Shown here piece after piece: positions 29,864 to 36,997 of a stretch of 36,997 nucleotides of DNA (position 1 is the first letter of the stretch; every line of letters begins with the position of its first letter). The translations under genes and the position numbers were made by a program. Below the pieces are notes generated by a model. It saw only the letters and a program-made list of their open reading frames with translations. It made no database searches and was not told the origin of the DNA. Origin of the DNA: F23-D06 sp947167635 (GTDB lineage: Bacteria; Bacteroidota; Bacteroidia; Bacteroidales; WCHB1-69); NCBI GenBank assembly GCA_947167635.1, contig CAMVIT010000029.1, positions 1 to 36,997 of the forward strand, given 5' to 3'.

Positions 29864-30418
29864 CACTTCCGTCAGCCCGCCCTTGTTGCCCACCACGAAG
29901 AGCGTGGGGGCGTTGCTCCCGTGTACGAAGTTGTCGAGGTAGAGCGGCTCACCGATGACGAAACAGGAACAGGAGAAGGTGTCGCCAGGCTTGAGCTTGG
30001 AGTTCTCGCTTTCCATCACCATGAAATTCCCTTCGCCGAGGTGGCGGAGCAGCACGCGGCGGTCGGGCGACCATGTGATGCGCACAAGGCCTTCCTCGGG
30101 GATCTCTTCGGGGTGCAGGGCGCGGCCAAGCACAAGATTCGAGGATTCGCCTGTGCGGCTGTAGTTGGTCAGGAAGTCCTCCCAGTCGCGGAAACCCACA
30201 CAGCGCGCGAGGATGGAGAGTGTGGAATAGCGCGTGGTGTCGTAGCCCTCCACATAGCCCCAGATGCGCTTGAGGGTAGTCACACCGAGGGTCTCCTTGC
30301 AGCGTTCCTGAATCACGCCGGTCAGGAATTGGAAGTCGGCCGGGGTTTTCATTTTGCGGGAGACAGATTTCTCCACCATTTCGCGAAGGTGAAGGATGGT
30401 TGTTTCATCAGGCTTCAT
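29849..30418 (-). CDS. conserved-looking hypothetical protein, possible HTH-containing regulator
   Basis: The 189-aa cytosolic protein has a helical N-terminal half with a segment (VTTLKRIWGYVEGYDTTRYSTLSILARCVGFRDWEDFL) that looks like a compact DNA-binding-type helical domain. The C-terminal half is beta-rich (VRITWSPDRRVLLRHLGEGNFMVM) with a Cys-Ser-Cys pair near CSCSC. I recognise no named family, though the N-terminal pattern resembles uncharacterised Bacteroidales proteins. A -7 box (TATTTTTG on the minus strand, 30438-30445) lies 19 bp upstream of the ATG. Confidence 0.7.
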   Translation of the reverse strand: MKPDETTILHLREMVEKSVSRKMKTPADFQFLTGVIQERCKETLGVTTLKRIWGYVEGYDTTRYSTLSILARCVGFRDWEDFLTNYSRTGESSNLVLGRALHPEEIPEEGLVRITWSPDRRVLLRHLGEGNFMVMESENSKLKPGDTFSCSCFVIGEPLYLDNFVHGSNAPTLFVVGNKGGLTEVSMMR

Positions 30419-30437
30419 ACGGCATAAAAATGAAGCG

Positions 30438-30445
30438 CAAAAATA
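30438..30445 (-). promoter_or_regulatory. -7 box of the 30418 gene
   Basis: The minus strand reads TATTTTTG, 19 bp upstream of the ATG. Confidence 0.5.
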
Positions 30446-30467
30446 TAAAATATTGAAAGACAGGACG

Positions 30468-30482
30468 GGTCCGAATTGGTCC
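30468..30482. repeat. second copy of the GGTCCGAATTGGTCC word
   Basis: It is identical to 28450-28464 and sits in the spacer between the 30418 gene and the stop of the M6-type protease gene. Confidence 0.65.
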
Positions 30483-30497
30483 TAACAGGGTCCTCCC

Positions 30498-32045
30498 CTA
30501 CTCCACCACCACTTTCCTTGTCTGCGACACGCCAGTATCCGTATAGACCTTCATCATGTAAATCCCTGCCGGCAACTGCGATACCGAGACTGCGCAGCAG
30601 TTTTCACTCTCTGCCGACTTCACGGCGACCAAGCGGCCGACCATATCGTAAAGCTCCACACGACAAACGCCCTCTCCCTCCACAGTGACGACGTCGTGGG
30701 CGGGGTTAGGCCATATCTTCAACGTAGAAGCAATATCGACATCAGGAACACCGACATTTAAGAAATGCACATGGAAGGTGAGCTGGTTGCCGTTCTCCTG
30801 GATATTAGTAATCTCAAAGCTCGTCTCCGGGGTTCCGTCCGTCAGATAGGGATGCGGATCCGTGTCAGGGCCAAACGAGGTGCGGCCCGACTCTTGGCTG
30901 AAATGCGCATTGTAGAGTTGTCCATTCACCGTGTCACTTGCGCTGCCCGGACGGAAAATCCAATACTGATGCGCCTGCGTGTAGAAGTCGAAGAAAGCAT
31001 TGGCAAACATACCATTGTAATCCAACGGCACAGTATCGTTCCAACGAGCGGCCACAAGCCCTATGCCCGGGACGCCATAGTCAAACGGGTCAAGATAACT
31101 GCGGTATTCGAACACAAACCACTGTGTGGGGTCAATGCTCGATTTGATGTAATAGCAGTTCTGAGTCGAACTCGAGCCCACGCTGAACAAAGTGTAGTCC
31201 CCGTCCTCGGTGATTTCGATCGGGTCGTCCGACACATGCAGAATCTTGTTCTTGTATATGGCCGCCGTATGATTGGCGTATGAATTGTCGCCCATCATAT
31301 CCCAACTTCCTGTCGGCCGCACATTGGTATAGTGGGTATAGTGGTACAGGTCCGGCAAATCCAGCGAATGCCCCATCTCATGGCGGAAGACATCTGCGGT
31401 AAAATATGAATAAGAGCCCTCGAACTCCATATTGAACGTGTTCGGGCGAACACCGTTGATGGTCGCCACATAGCCGAGCGAATCATGCGGGAAATACTCC
31501 ATGTGGGGCCACAAAATAGACGCCCAGGCGCCCGTACCGCCCTTCACGACGAAACTGATGTTGTCAATGTCGCCGTCCCCATCACCATCCAGCACGATAT
31601 TGGAATCCACCAGATGCAGGGAATCCACATATCTCACGATACGGCCCAGCAATTGCGCTTCCCGCATGGAAACTCCCAAAAAGGGATTCTCGCCCTGATA
31701 TCCAATCGGATTCCCCGCACTGTACGGCTCAAAATAGCCACGGGGAAAAACATCCTGGTACGAAATGATTTGACCATCTTGTATATTATTGGTATAGACC
31801 GTGTTATAATGAATCTTGTCGTACGACATGACCTTAAAGAAATTATACACGCTCAAATATCCCTCTGTTTTTCCATTGAACATGGTGTCAATAGCCGCAA
31901 ACGAATGGTTAATCTCGGCATCATCCGCGAAACGCACGAATATCACCAGATTGGTCAAGTCTCTCGTCTCGCTCTGCGCCACTGCCAACGAAGGGATTAA
32001 CGCTGACAAGACACTGATCATCAAAAAACAAAAAAACTTCTTCAT
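30498..32045 (-). CDS. secreted M6-family metalloprotease domain protein with T9SS C-terminal sorting domain
   Basis: The 515-aa protein has a signal peptide (MKKFFCFLMISVLSALIPSL, cleavage near AVAQ), and a zinc protease core with HEMGH at 222-226 followed by SLDLPDLYHY, the immune-inhibitor-A/M6 arrangement. Acidic Gly-rich sequence (LDGDGDGDIDNI, about 152-163) resembles a Ca-binding loop. The C-terminus (from about 437) is a type A sorting domain: IWPNPAHDVVTVE, VELYDMVGRLV, LPAGIYMMKVYTDTG, ending KVVVE, as used by the type IX secretion system. It is therefore probably secreted or surface-attached. ATG 32045 begins the signal peptide; a longer frame upstream is not coding and overlaps the ALDH gene. 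It has its own -7 box. Confidence 0.9.
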   Translation of the reverse strand: MKKFFCFLMISVLSALIPSLAVAQSETRDLTNLVIFVRFADDAEINHSFAAIDTMFNGKTEGYLSVYNFFKVMSYDKIHYNTVYTNNIQDGQIISYQDVFPRGYFEPYSAGNPIGYQGENPFLGVSMREAQLLGRIVRYVDSLHLVDSNIVLDGDGDGDIDNISFVVKGGTGAWASILWPHMEYFPHDSLGYVATINGVRPNTFNMEFEGSYSYFTADVFRHEMGHSLDLPDLYHYTHYTNVRPTGSWDMMGDNSYANHTAAIYKNKILHVSDDPIEITEDGDYTLFSVGSSSTQNCYYIKSSIDPTQWFVFEYRSYLDPFDYGVPGIGLVAARWNDTVPLDYNGMFANAFFDFYTQAHQYWIFRPGSASDTVNGQLYNAHFSQESGRTSFGPDTDPHPYLTDGTPETSFEITNIQENGNQLTFHVHFLNVGVPDVDIASTLKIWPNPAHDVVTVEGEGVCRVELYDMVGRLVAVKSAESENCCAVSVSQLPAGIYMMKVYTDTGVSQTRKVVVE

Positions 32046-32081
32046 AATCAATATTAATAAATTCAATATTAAAACAGTCGG

Positions 32082-32089
32082 CAAAAATA
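32082..32089 (-). promoter_or_regulatory. -7 box of the M6-type protease gene
   Basis: The minus strand reads TATTTTTG, 36 bp upstream of the ATG at 32045. Confidence 0.55.
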
Positions 32090-32101
32090 CAACATATATT
32101 C

Positions 32102-33514
32102 TTACCTCTCGAACCACTTCAGCAATTTCATCTTCCATTCGCCGGCCTTGCCCGTGTAGGGATGCTCGCGCAAAGGCAGATTGAAGACGGCACGGCCCTT
32201 GAGGACCGTCTGCGGGTGCGTGAACTCGCGGAAACCCCACTCACCGTGGTAGGCGCCCATGCCGGAGTGGCCCACGCCATTGAACGGCACGCCCTTCACC
32301 ATCATGTGGATGCATACCTCATTGATGCATCCGCCGCCGAACTGCTGCGTCTGCATCACGCGATTCGCCCACCGCATATCTTTGGTGAACAGATACATGG
32401 CCAACGGATGCTCACGGTCGGCAATGGTCTCCATCAGCGCATCCACCTCGGCATCCTTGAAGGGCACCACGGGCAGCAGCGGGCAGAAAAGCTCGTGCCG
32501 CACGATATGCTCGTCTTTGTCAACGGGGTAGATAATGGTGGGTGCATAATGTTGCGTCTCGCGGTTGCCCTCGCCGCCGAAGATGATGCGCTCGCGGTAC
32601 TCGTCGGCCAACGCCGCGCACTTGTCGTAGGCCGCCGTTGTGATGAGCTTCGGGTACTCGGGATTGGTCACCGGATGTTCGCCAATCTGCGCCGTGAAGG
32701 CCTTCTTGAGTTCCGCCAAGAAGGGTTCCGCAACCTCCTCGGCCACGGCTATCTGGTTGATGTTGATGCAAATTTGCCCGGCATTCAGCAGTTTGAAGAA
32801 GGCAATCTTGCGGGCAGCGTCTTTGAGGTCGGCATCTTGGCGCACCACACACCAGTTGCCAGTCTCGCCGCCCAGCTCCAGCGCCACGGGCGTGAGGTTC
32901 TTGGCTGCCTCCGCCATCACGTGTTTGCCCACGGCAGGCGAGCCGGTGTAGAATATCTTGTCGAACCGCTGCGCCAGGCACATATCCGCCACATCATGAC
33001 CGCCGTCGATGAGGGTGACGTACTCGGGCGGGAAGACCTCCGCGAAGAAGCGTTTGAGCACTTCGGTGCAGGCTGCCGACTTACTGCTGGATTTGATCAC
33101 CACGGTGTTGCCACCGCACATCGCCGCCGCCACCACGCCGATGGTCAGCAATATCGGGAAGTTGAACGGGCTGATCACCAACGAGACCCCGTAGGGCATC
33201 TTATAGACCTTGGTGACGGTGCTCGGGAAGCACATCAGGCCGCTGAAGTGGCACTCGGGCCGAGCCCAGCGGCGCAGTCCACGCAGCATTTCATTGATTT
33301 CCACAATGATGGGACCCACATCGCAGAGGTAGGCCTCCACCCTGCTCCGTCCGAGGTCGGCGGTGAGCGCGTCCTCGAACTCGGTGGCGTGCGCGATGAC
33401 CGCCGCTTTCAGTTTCTTAAGCTGTTGCTTCCGCCATTTGACAGGCAGCGTCGCGCCCGTGCGGAAGAATTTGCGCTGCGCCTCAACGATTCCAGTGATT
33501 TGTTCCTCCTTCAT
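32102..33514 (-). CDS. aldehyde dehydrogenase (class 3-like)
   Basis: The 470-aa NAD(P)-dependent enzyme would oxidise aldehydes to acids. It has SPFNFPILLTIGVVAAAMCGGNTVVIKSS (cofactor-binding region), TGSPAVGKHVM, the motif LELGGETGNW with catalytic Glu213 and the nucleophile Cys249 in NAGQICININ. The C-terminal PFNGVGHSGMGAYHGEWGFREFTH resembles the class 3/fatty aldehyde group. Unlike many relatives, Glu replaces the Lys after LELGG. There is no signal peptide; a membrane-associated C-terminus as in fatty aldehyde dehydrogenases is possible. It follows the 33957 secreted protein gene on the same strand, separated by AT-rich repeats. Confidence 0.93.
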   Translation of the reverse strand: MKEEQITGIVEAQRKFFRTGATLPVKWRKQQLKKLKAAVIAHATEFEDALTADLGRSRVEAYLCDVGPIIVEINEMLRGLRRWARPECHFSGLMCFPSTVTKVYKMPYGVSLVISPFNFPILLTIGVVAAAMCGGNTVVIKSSSKSAACTEVLKRFFAEVFPPEYVTLIDGGHDVADMCLAQRFDKIFYTGSPAVGKHVMAEAAKNLTPVALELGGETGNWCVVRQDADLKDAARKIAFFKLLNAGQICININQIAVAEEVAEPFLAELKKAFTAQIGEHPVTNPEYPKLITTAAYDKCAALADEYRERIIFGGEGNRETQHYAPTIIYPVDKDEHIVRHELFCPLLPVVPFKDAEVDALMETIADREHPLAMYLFTKDMRWANRVMQTQQFGGGCINEVCIHMMVKGVPFNGVGHSGMGAYHGEWGFREFTHPQTVLKGRAVFNLPLREHPYTGKAGEWKMKLLKWFER

Positions 33515-33546
33515 TCTTAATTCTTAATTTTTAATTCTTAATTCTA
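33512..33546. repeat. AT-rich ATTCTTAATTC short repeat array
   Basis: The spacer between the aldehyde dehydrogenase start and the upstream gene's stop is built of about four imperfect TTCTTAATT units. It is a degenerate intergenic repeat rather than a recognisable promoter. Confidence 0.55.
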
Positions 33547-33957
33547 ATACCCCTCTTCGTATCCACCGCACTTGTCCGTCAGATGGATAACAATCACATC
33601 GAACAGCGGGTAATCCTTGTATTCCACGAAAAAGGAGGTCTCTCCCGTAAAACTTTTCGGGAACTGGATGCCCAACAACGCGCCTTGTTTGATCCTGCTA
33701 TCGTTTCCATTCTTCGTATTGGAATCAGAATCCCCTTTCTCTTTAAGTTCATAGTCGCCATAGACCTCTTTCACGGTGCTGTCTGCGTTGAGAACTACCA
33801 CTCTGCAGTGAAAGTTCTGGTAGGAGGTCTCGTTCACGACCTTCACTTGGTTGTATGACTTTTCGGAGCCCTTCACCTCGAAGGACATTATCTTTTGCTG
33901 CGCAAAGACGGACACCGCCGCGAACAAAAACAATACGGAAAAGATTATCCTCTTCAT
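33544..33957 (-). CDS. small secreted protein of unknown function
   Basis: The 137-aa product has a signal peptide (MKRIIFSVLFLFAAVSVFAQ) and a mature part of about 117 residues with beta-strand character (MSFEVKGSEKSYNQVKVVNE, FHCRVVVLNADSTVKEVYG). An acidic, Ser/Asn-rich loop lies mid-way. There is a Cys-Gly-Gly near the C-terminus (TDKCGGYEEGY). No domain was recognised; it is probably periplasmic. It lies upstream of the aldehyde dehydrogenase on the same strand, with its own -7 box. Confidence 0.75.
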   Translation of the reverse strand: MKRIIFSVLFLFAAVSVFAQQKIMSFEVKGSEKSYNQVKVVNETSYQNFHCRVVVLNADSTVKEVYGDYELKEKGDSDSNTKNGNDSRIKQGALLGIQFPKSFTGETSFFVEYKDYPLFDVIVIHLTDKCGGYEEGY

Positions 33958-33996
33958 ATTCTAATTTATTAAGTGTTACTCATATCAAATTCGCTG

Positions 33997-34004
33997 CAAA
34001 AATA
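33997..34004 (-). promoter_or_regulatory. -7 box of the 33957 gene
   Basis: The minus strand reads TATTTTTG. It forms a divergent pair with the plus-strand box at 34013-34020. Confidence 0.5.
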
Positions 34005-34012
34005 AAAAATAT

Positions 34013-34020
34013 TATCTTTG
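34013..34020 (+). promoter_or_regulatory. -7 box of the 34044 gene
   Basis: TATCTTTG lies 23 bp upstream of ATG 34044. Confidence 0.5.
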
Positions 34021-34043
34021 CATTCTTTTTGGATTATTACTTC

Positions 34044-34646
34044 ATGATGAATTCTGTCGAACAGCCCACGTTTACCCAACTGCAGGCATTAGCCGATGCG
34101 ATGTCGGGCAAAGTGCCTATTTCAGTTTCTGAGCGGAACGGTACCATCACCTTTGTCGCACCGCGAGGCAATGTGATTCGCAAAACGATCATCATGTCCC
34201 TCTTGGGCATATTGGGGACGTGGTGGGGAATTGCCAACTCCAACATTGAGGTCGTCATCGTTTCAATGGGCATTGTCATTGCGTATGGACTTCTATCGGA
34301 GCCTTCCTACTCTGTAATCATCAGCAGGCAAGGTTGCAAGGTATTAACGGGGTTGTTGGGCATACAACGGGCCTCATACGACTGGCATGATTACAATGGA
34401 TCGCTGGTTTACATGAGGTCTTTAAACGGACGAGAGCCATCGCCCAAGGAATTCTGCCTAAAATTCTCTGACAAAAATCGGCAGCGAGAGGTGCGCCTCT
34501 CGGATCTGACACAAGGGAAGTCCGACAATTCCCGCGAGACCCTTCATCAAATGTCGGAATTTTGGGGATTGGCAGAACGTTTGCTGGATTTGGAGCCGTT
34601 TAAAACAGAATACCAGACAACCAGCCGTAATGCTATATTCGGATAA
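34044..34646 (+). CDS. membrane protein of unknown function (200 aa)
   Basis: After a soluble N-terminal part (MMNSVEQPTFTQLQALADAM) two hydrophobic helices appear at about residues 48-62 and 66-82 (KTIIMSLLGILGTWWGIA, VVIVSMGIVIAYGLL). A soluble C-terminal part with beta-strand and helix character follows (YSVIISRQGCKVLTG, RLSDLTQ, LHQMSEFWGLAERLLDLEPF). ATG 34044 is preferred because it follows the -7 box; an ATG at 34047 is equally possible. No family was recognised. The arrangement could suit a membrane-anchored PH-like domain, but this is a guess. Confidence 0.72.
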   Translation: MMNSVEQPTFTQLQALADAMSGKVPISVSERNGTITFVAPRGNVIRKTIIMSLLGILGTWWGIANSNIEVVIVSMGIVIAYGLLSEPSYSVIISRQGCKVLTGLLGIQRASYDWHDYNGSLVYMRSLNGREPSPKEFCLKFSDKNRQREVRLSDLTQGKSDNSRETLHQMSEFWGLAERLLDLEPFKTEYQTTSRNAIFG

Positions 34647-34659
34647 TCGGCTTCCCCAA

Positions 34660-35865
34660 TCACTGTTCACTCACCCTCTCCAGCACCCGTCGAATATCTT
34701 CCTCACTGAACGTCATCGGGGCGGAGTAGTTGATGGAATCCTTGGCCACCATACGGGTGAGTTCTTCGTAGTCGGACTCTTTCACGGGCAACGGCAATGT
34801 GTCGAGGCCGCAGGTGACGATGAGGTCTTTGACGGCCTGCAGAAAGCGCTCGGCAGCCATGCGATCTTCCGTGTGCACATCCGCCAACCCGCAATAACGG
34901 GCCATCAGGGCATACTTTCTAAGACAGGTCTCCTTTTGATACTCCAGCACAGGCAGCATCATCAGCGTGATGGCCTGTCCGTGCGGGATGTGGTACTTGG
35001 CCCCGATGCTGTGTGCGAAGGCATGCACATAGCCCGCGAGCTGCGTGTTGATGGCGTTGCCGCCGTACATCGCGGCGCGGCACATCGCCAGCCGCGATTC
35101 GATATTCTCCGGCTCACGAATGACGATGGGCAGATGCTGCAGGATCAGCTTCACGCCTTCCAGGGAACGGTAGGCATCCTCCACATCGACCGTCACATCG
35201 CTCACCGTCCCTTCCACCACGTGGCTGAGGGCGTCCATTCCACAGGCGGCGGTCACCACTTGCGGTGCGTGAATGGTCAGTTCGCTGTCGAGGATCACAT
35301 GTGTCACATCAAGTCCGACGATGACGGTGGACCCTTTTGAGCCGCGAGTGCGGGTCACCACCGCGCCGACCGTGATCTCCGCGCCTGTGCCGGCGGTGGA
35401 GGGCACCGTAATCATCGGCAGAGTTTTGCCCGGTGTAGCTAAAAATTTGAGCAACAAGGCTTTGGTTTTAAGCCGAGGCAACTTCACTCCGGCGGCAATC
35501 ATCTTGCAGGTGTCCATCACCGAGCCGCCGCCGAGGGCGATCACACACTCAGCCTGGCACTCTGTAGCCATCGCACGGCCAGCGTCAATCAGCGCGATGT
35601 TGGGTTCAGAATTGATGTCTGCGAACATGGCACACTCCACCCCGGCCTCTTCCAGAGACTGCACAATCTTCTGTTCGTAGCCGAGCTTATGCAGCGTTTG
35701 ATCAGTCACCAACAGCACCTGCTTATAGCCAAGCCCCCTACACACGGCGCCGATCTGTGCCCGAGCACCGTGGCCTTCCAACACTTGCGGCTCCGGCAGC
35801 GGAACATGGTGAATCACCTTGCCCGGCAGCCTGTGTATTTGTTTCCTGAATCGATAAGTATCCAT
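34660..35865 (-). CDS. iron-containing alcohol dehydrogenase
   Basis: The 401-aa enzyme belongs to the Fe-ADH family (group III dehydrogenases). The NAD-binding GGGSVMDTCK motif lies near residues 112-121. TVPSTAGTGAEIT is conserved. The metal ligands are in the LDSELTIHAPQVVTAACGMDALSHVVEG and YVHAFAHSIGAKYHIPHG segments, which provide the Asp and His residues. It reduces aldehydes or oxidises alcohols in fermentation; the substrate is unknown. Length is normal. It is divergent from the methyltransferase gene and has a -7 box at 35900-35907. Its stop lies 13 bp from the convergent membrane protein gene. Confidence 0.95.
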   Translation of the reverse strand: MDTYRFRKQIHRLPGKVIHHVPLPEPQVLEGHGARAQIGAVCRGLGYKQVLLVTDQTLHKLGYEQKIVQSLEEAGVECAMFADINSEPNIALIDAGRAMATECQAECVIALGGGSVMDTCKMIAAGVKLPRLKTKALLLKFLATPGKTLPMITVPSTAGTGAEITVGAVVTRTRGSKGSTVIVGLDVTHVILDSELTIHAPQVVTAACGMDALSHVVEGTVSDVTVDVEDAYRSLEGVKLILQHLPIVIREPENIESRLAMCRAAMYGGNAINTQLAGYVHAFAHSIGAKYHIPHGQAITLMMLPVLEYQKETCLRKYALMARYCGLADVHTEDRMAAERFLQAVKDLIVTCGLDTLPLPVKESDYEELTRMVAKDSINYSAPMTFSEEDIRRVLERVSEQ

Positions 35866-35899
35866 AGATAATCACAATTATTTGCACAAAAAACATTTG

Positions 35900-35907
35900 C
35901 AAACATA
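35900..35907 (-). promoter_or_regulatory. -7 box of the iron alcohol dehydrogenase gene
   Basis: The minus strand reads TATGTTTG, about 34 bp upstream of the ATG at 35865. Confidence 0.5.
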
Positions 35908-35955
35908 CAAAAAAAACGAATCCATAACGGGCCATTCGGCAAAGCATAAATTCTG

Positions 35956-35963
35956 TATTTTTG
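35956..35963 (+). promoter_or_regulatory. -7 box of the RsmI-like gene
   Basis: TATTTTTG lies about 95 bp upstream of the ATG at 36058, leaving a leader built of CGCAAAACGTAAACC-type repeats. Confidence 0.5.
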
Positions 35964-36009
35964 CAGCTCTTAAAAACAGGCACTCGCGGTTCTCGATTTG
36001 CGACATCGC

Positions 36010-36057
36010 AAGCGGACAACCGCAAAACGTAAACCATAAACCGCAAAACGCAAAAAC
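36010..36057. repeat. degenerate CGCAAAAC/GTAAACC repeat leader
   Basis: Units such as CGCAAAACGTAAACC and ATAAACCGCAAAACGC run up to the start codon. They look like an intergenic repeat family rather than a regulatory site. Confidence 0.5.
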
Positions 36058-36774
36058 ATGACCGGCAAACTATACCTCCTCCCCACATCCATTGCCGAAG
36101 GCCCTTTCAACCAGTTTTTCCCAGCCTTCAACGCAGAGATCATCAACCAGATCGACTATTACATTGTCGAGGAGCTGCGCACGGCACGCCGTTTCCTTCG
36201 ATACGCAGGCATCAACAAGCGCATTGACGAGCTGACTTTCTTCGAGCTGAACGAACACACTCAGGGTGTGGAGCTGAACGAGTACCTGCAGCCGTGCCTT
36301 GACGGGCGCAACGTGGGACTGATGTCAGAGGCAGGCATCCCCTGCGTGGCCGACCCAGGCAACGTGGCCGTCGCCAAGGCGCACCAACTTGACATTCCGG
36401 TAGTGCCGCTTATTGGTCCCAGTTCGCTTTTCCTGGCCCTCATGGGCAGCGGCCTGAACGGGCAGAACTTCGTCTTCCATGGCTATCTGCCAGTGGAACA
36501 ATTTGACCGTGAGAAGCGGCTCAAGGCCATTGAATCTGTAGCCATCAAGACGGGCCAGACGCAGATGTTCATCGAGACGCCCTACCGCAACCGGCGCATG
36601 GCCGACTCCATCTGCAAGGTTTTGCAGCCGGCCACGCGGGTCTGCATCGCCGCAGATGTAACGGCCCAAGACCAGCTGCTCAAGACGCAATCTGTCGCCA
36701 AATGGCGCAAATATTTCAGCGATGAAAAGAACCTTTTGGGCAAGCAACCATGTATCTTCCTGATTGGCAAATAA
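36058..36774 (+). CDS. SAM-dependent tetrapyrrole-methylase-family protein, RsmI-like
   Basis: The 238-aa protein is a TP_methylase-fold enzyme. It opens GKLYLLPTSIAEGP, has the signature LMSEAGIPCVADPGN (compare RsmI SDAGTPLISDPG) and VPLIGPSSLFLALMGSGLNGQNF, and ends with a typical C-terminal subdomain (FIETPYRNRRMADSI). RsmI 2'-O-methylates C1402 of 16S rRNA. This shorter paralogue is common in Bacteroidetes next to or besides true RsmI, so the exact target is uncertain. It has a -7 box and lies upstream of the tRNA pair. Confidence 0.85.
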   Translation: MTGKLYLLPTSIAEGPFNQFFPAFNAEIINQIDYYIVEELRTARRFLRYAGINKRIDELTFFELNEHTQGVELNEYLQPCLDGRNVGLMSEAGIPCVADPGNVAVAKAHQLDIPVVPLIGPSSLFLALMGSGLNGQNFVFHGYLPVEQFDREKRLKAIESVAIKTGQTQMFIETPYRNRRMADSICKVLQPATRVCIAADVTAQDQLLKTQSVAKWRKYFSDEKNLLGKQPCIFLIGK

Positions 36775-36817
36775 ATAAAAAATACATTTAGACAAACGGC
36801 GGAAAGATTTTTTTTTT

Positions 36818-36825
36818 TACTTTTG
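36818..36825 (+). promoter_or_regulatory. -7 box of the tRNA unit
   Basis: TACTTTTG lies 31 bp before the tRNA-Leu gene, preceded by a long T run. Confidence 0.6.
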
Positions 36826-36856
36826 CAGCCTCAAAAGTCAACTCGTTCTTTGAGAG

Positions 36857-36940
36857 GCCGAAGTGGTGGAATGGTAGACACGAGGGACTTAAAATCCCTT
36901 GCCCATTGCGGGCGTGTGGGTTCAAGTCCCACCTTCGGTA
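36857..36940 (+). tRNA. tRNA-Leu (UAA)
   Basis: The gene is 84 nt with a 7-bp acceptor stem (GCCGAAG/CTTCGGT, closing G-U pair), a D arm with GGTGGAATGGTAGACAC, an anticodon loop CTTAAAA giving TAA, a long variable arm (GCCCATTGCGGGC) and a T loop TTCAAGT. The long variable arm and UAA anticodon identify a class II leucine tRNA. CCA is not encoded. Confidence 0.95.
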
Positions 36941-36945
36941 CACAA

Positions 36946-36997
36946 GCGGAAGTAGCTCAGTTGGTAGAGCACAACCTTGCCAAGGTTGGGGTCGCGA
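36946..36997 (+). tRNA. tRNA-Gly (GCC), 3' truncated by window edge
   Basis: GCGGAAG begins the acceptor stem, GCTCAGTTGGTAGAGC is the D arm, and the anticodon arm CAACC-TTGCCAA-GGTTG gives anticodon GCC. The T arm starts at the window edge. It is 5 nt after tRNA-Leu and likely co-transcribed. Confidence 0.9.

Noticed and set aside
32162..33520. 452-codon plus-strand frame opposite the aldehyde dehydrogenase
   Set aside because: It is the antisense of a clear enzyme with catalytic motifs; no domain on the plus strand.
1..36997. Insertion sequences, integrases or prophage genes
   Set aside because: No transposase, integrase or phage structural protein was recognised in any credible frame.

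Overview
The window looks like chromosomal DNA from a member of the Bacteroidota, most likely an uncultured Bacteroidales. Start codons mostly lack Shine-Dalgarno sequences. Many genes are preceded by the Bacteroidetes -7 box (TAnnTTTG), sometimes with a TTG about 20 bp upstream. A secreted M6-type protease ends in a domain like the type IX secretion (T9SS) sorting domain, and signal peptides and lipoboxes fit the phylum. GC is moderate, and only the 28-30 kb region departs clearly from it. No transposase, integrase, CRISPR array or rRNA was found. Taxonomy is inferred from these traits, not from a database search.

Layout. 1-770 is the 3' end of cysS. 883-5.0 kb holds a secreted GDPD-EEP fusion, a lipoprotein and a polyprenyl-phosphate sugar transferase. 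5.1-11.4 kb holds an OPT transporter, then a compact same-strand run: deoxynucleoside kinase, kdsB, a membrane protein joining HU-like domains to a SPOR domain, pssA and a LOG-family enzyme. 11.4-18.5 kb is envelope-related: an outer-membrane barrel with a 44-aa lipoprotein upstream, a short Omp85-family barrel, an AAA ATPase, a flippase, a GT2 glycosyltransferase and an acyl-CoA synthetase. 18.6-23 kb holds a membrane LytTR regulator coupled to nth, a HAD hydrolase and ligA. 23.1-24.3 kb is a membrane Ser/Thr kinase.

24.4-30.4 kb is the accessory part. A minus-strand cluster encodes, in transcription order, a GIY-YIG-like protein, a coiled-coil protein, a tail-anchored protein, a small basic protein, a small membrane protein, a 142-aa protein, a possible 45-aa protein starting at TTG, and an EcsC-TerB-like fusion. 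The last four are joined by 4-nt or longer overlaps. No described system with this composition is known to me. Upstream lies 1.1 kb without convincing coding sequence. It holds a candidate rod-shaped RNA (6S-like fold) and a GC-rich, structured, repeat-bearing segment. Next comes an orphan PBECR/barnase-like nuclease gene between near-identical repeats, faced by a convergent promoter-terminator unit that may make a small RNA.

30.5-36.8 kb returns to ordinary chromosome: the M6-type protease, an aldehyde dehydrogenase, small secreted and membrane proteins, an iron alcohol dehydrogenase and an RsmI-like methyltransferase. The window ends in tRNA-Leu(UAA) and a partial tRNA-Gly(GCC).

KdsB, the sugar transferase, flippase, GT2, Omp85 protein and PssA all serve envelope building. 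The GIY-YIG to EcsC-TerB cluster and the RNA-rich stretch before it are the best candidates for something undescribed.
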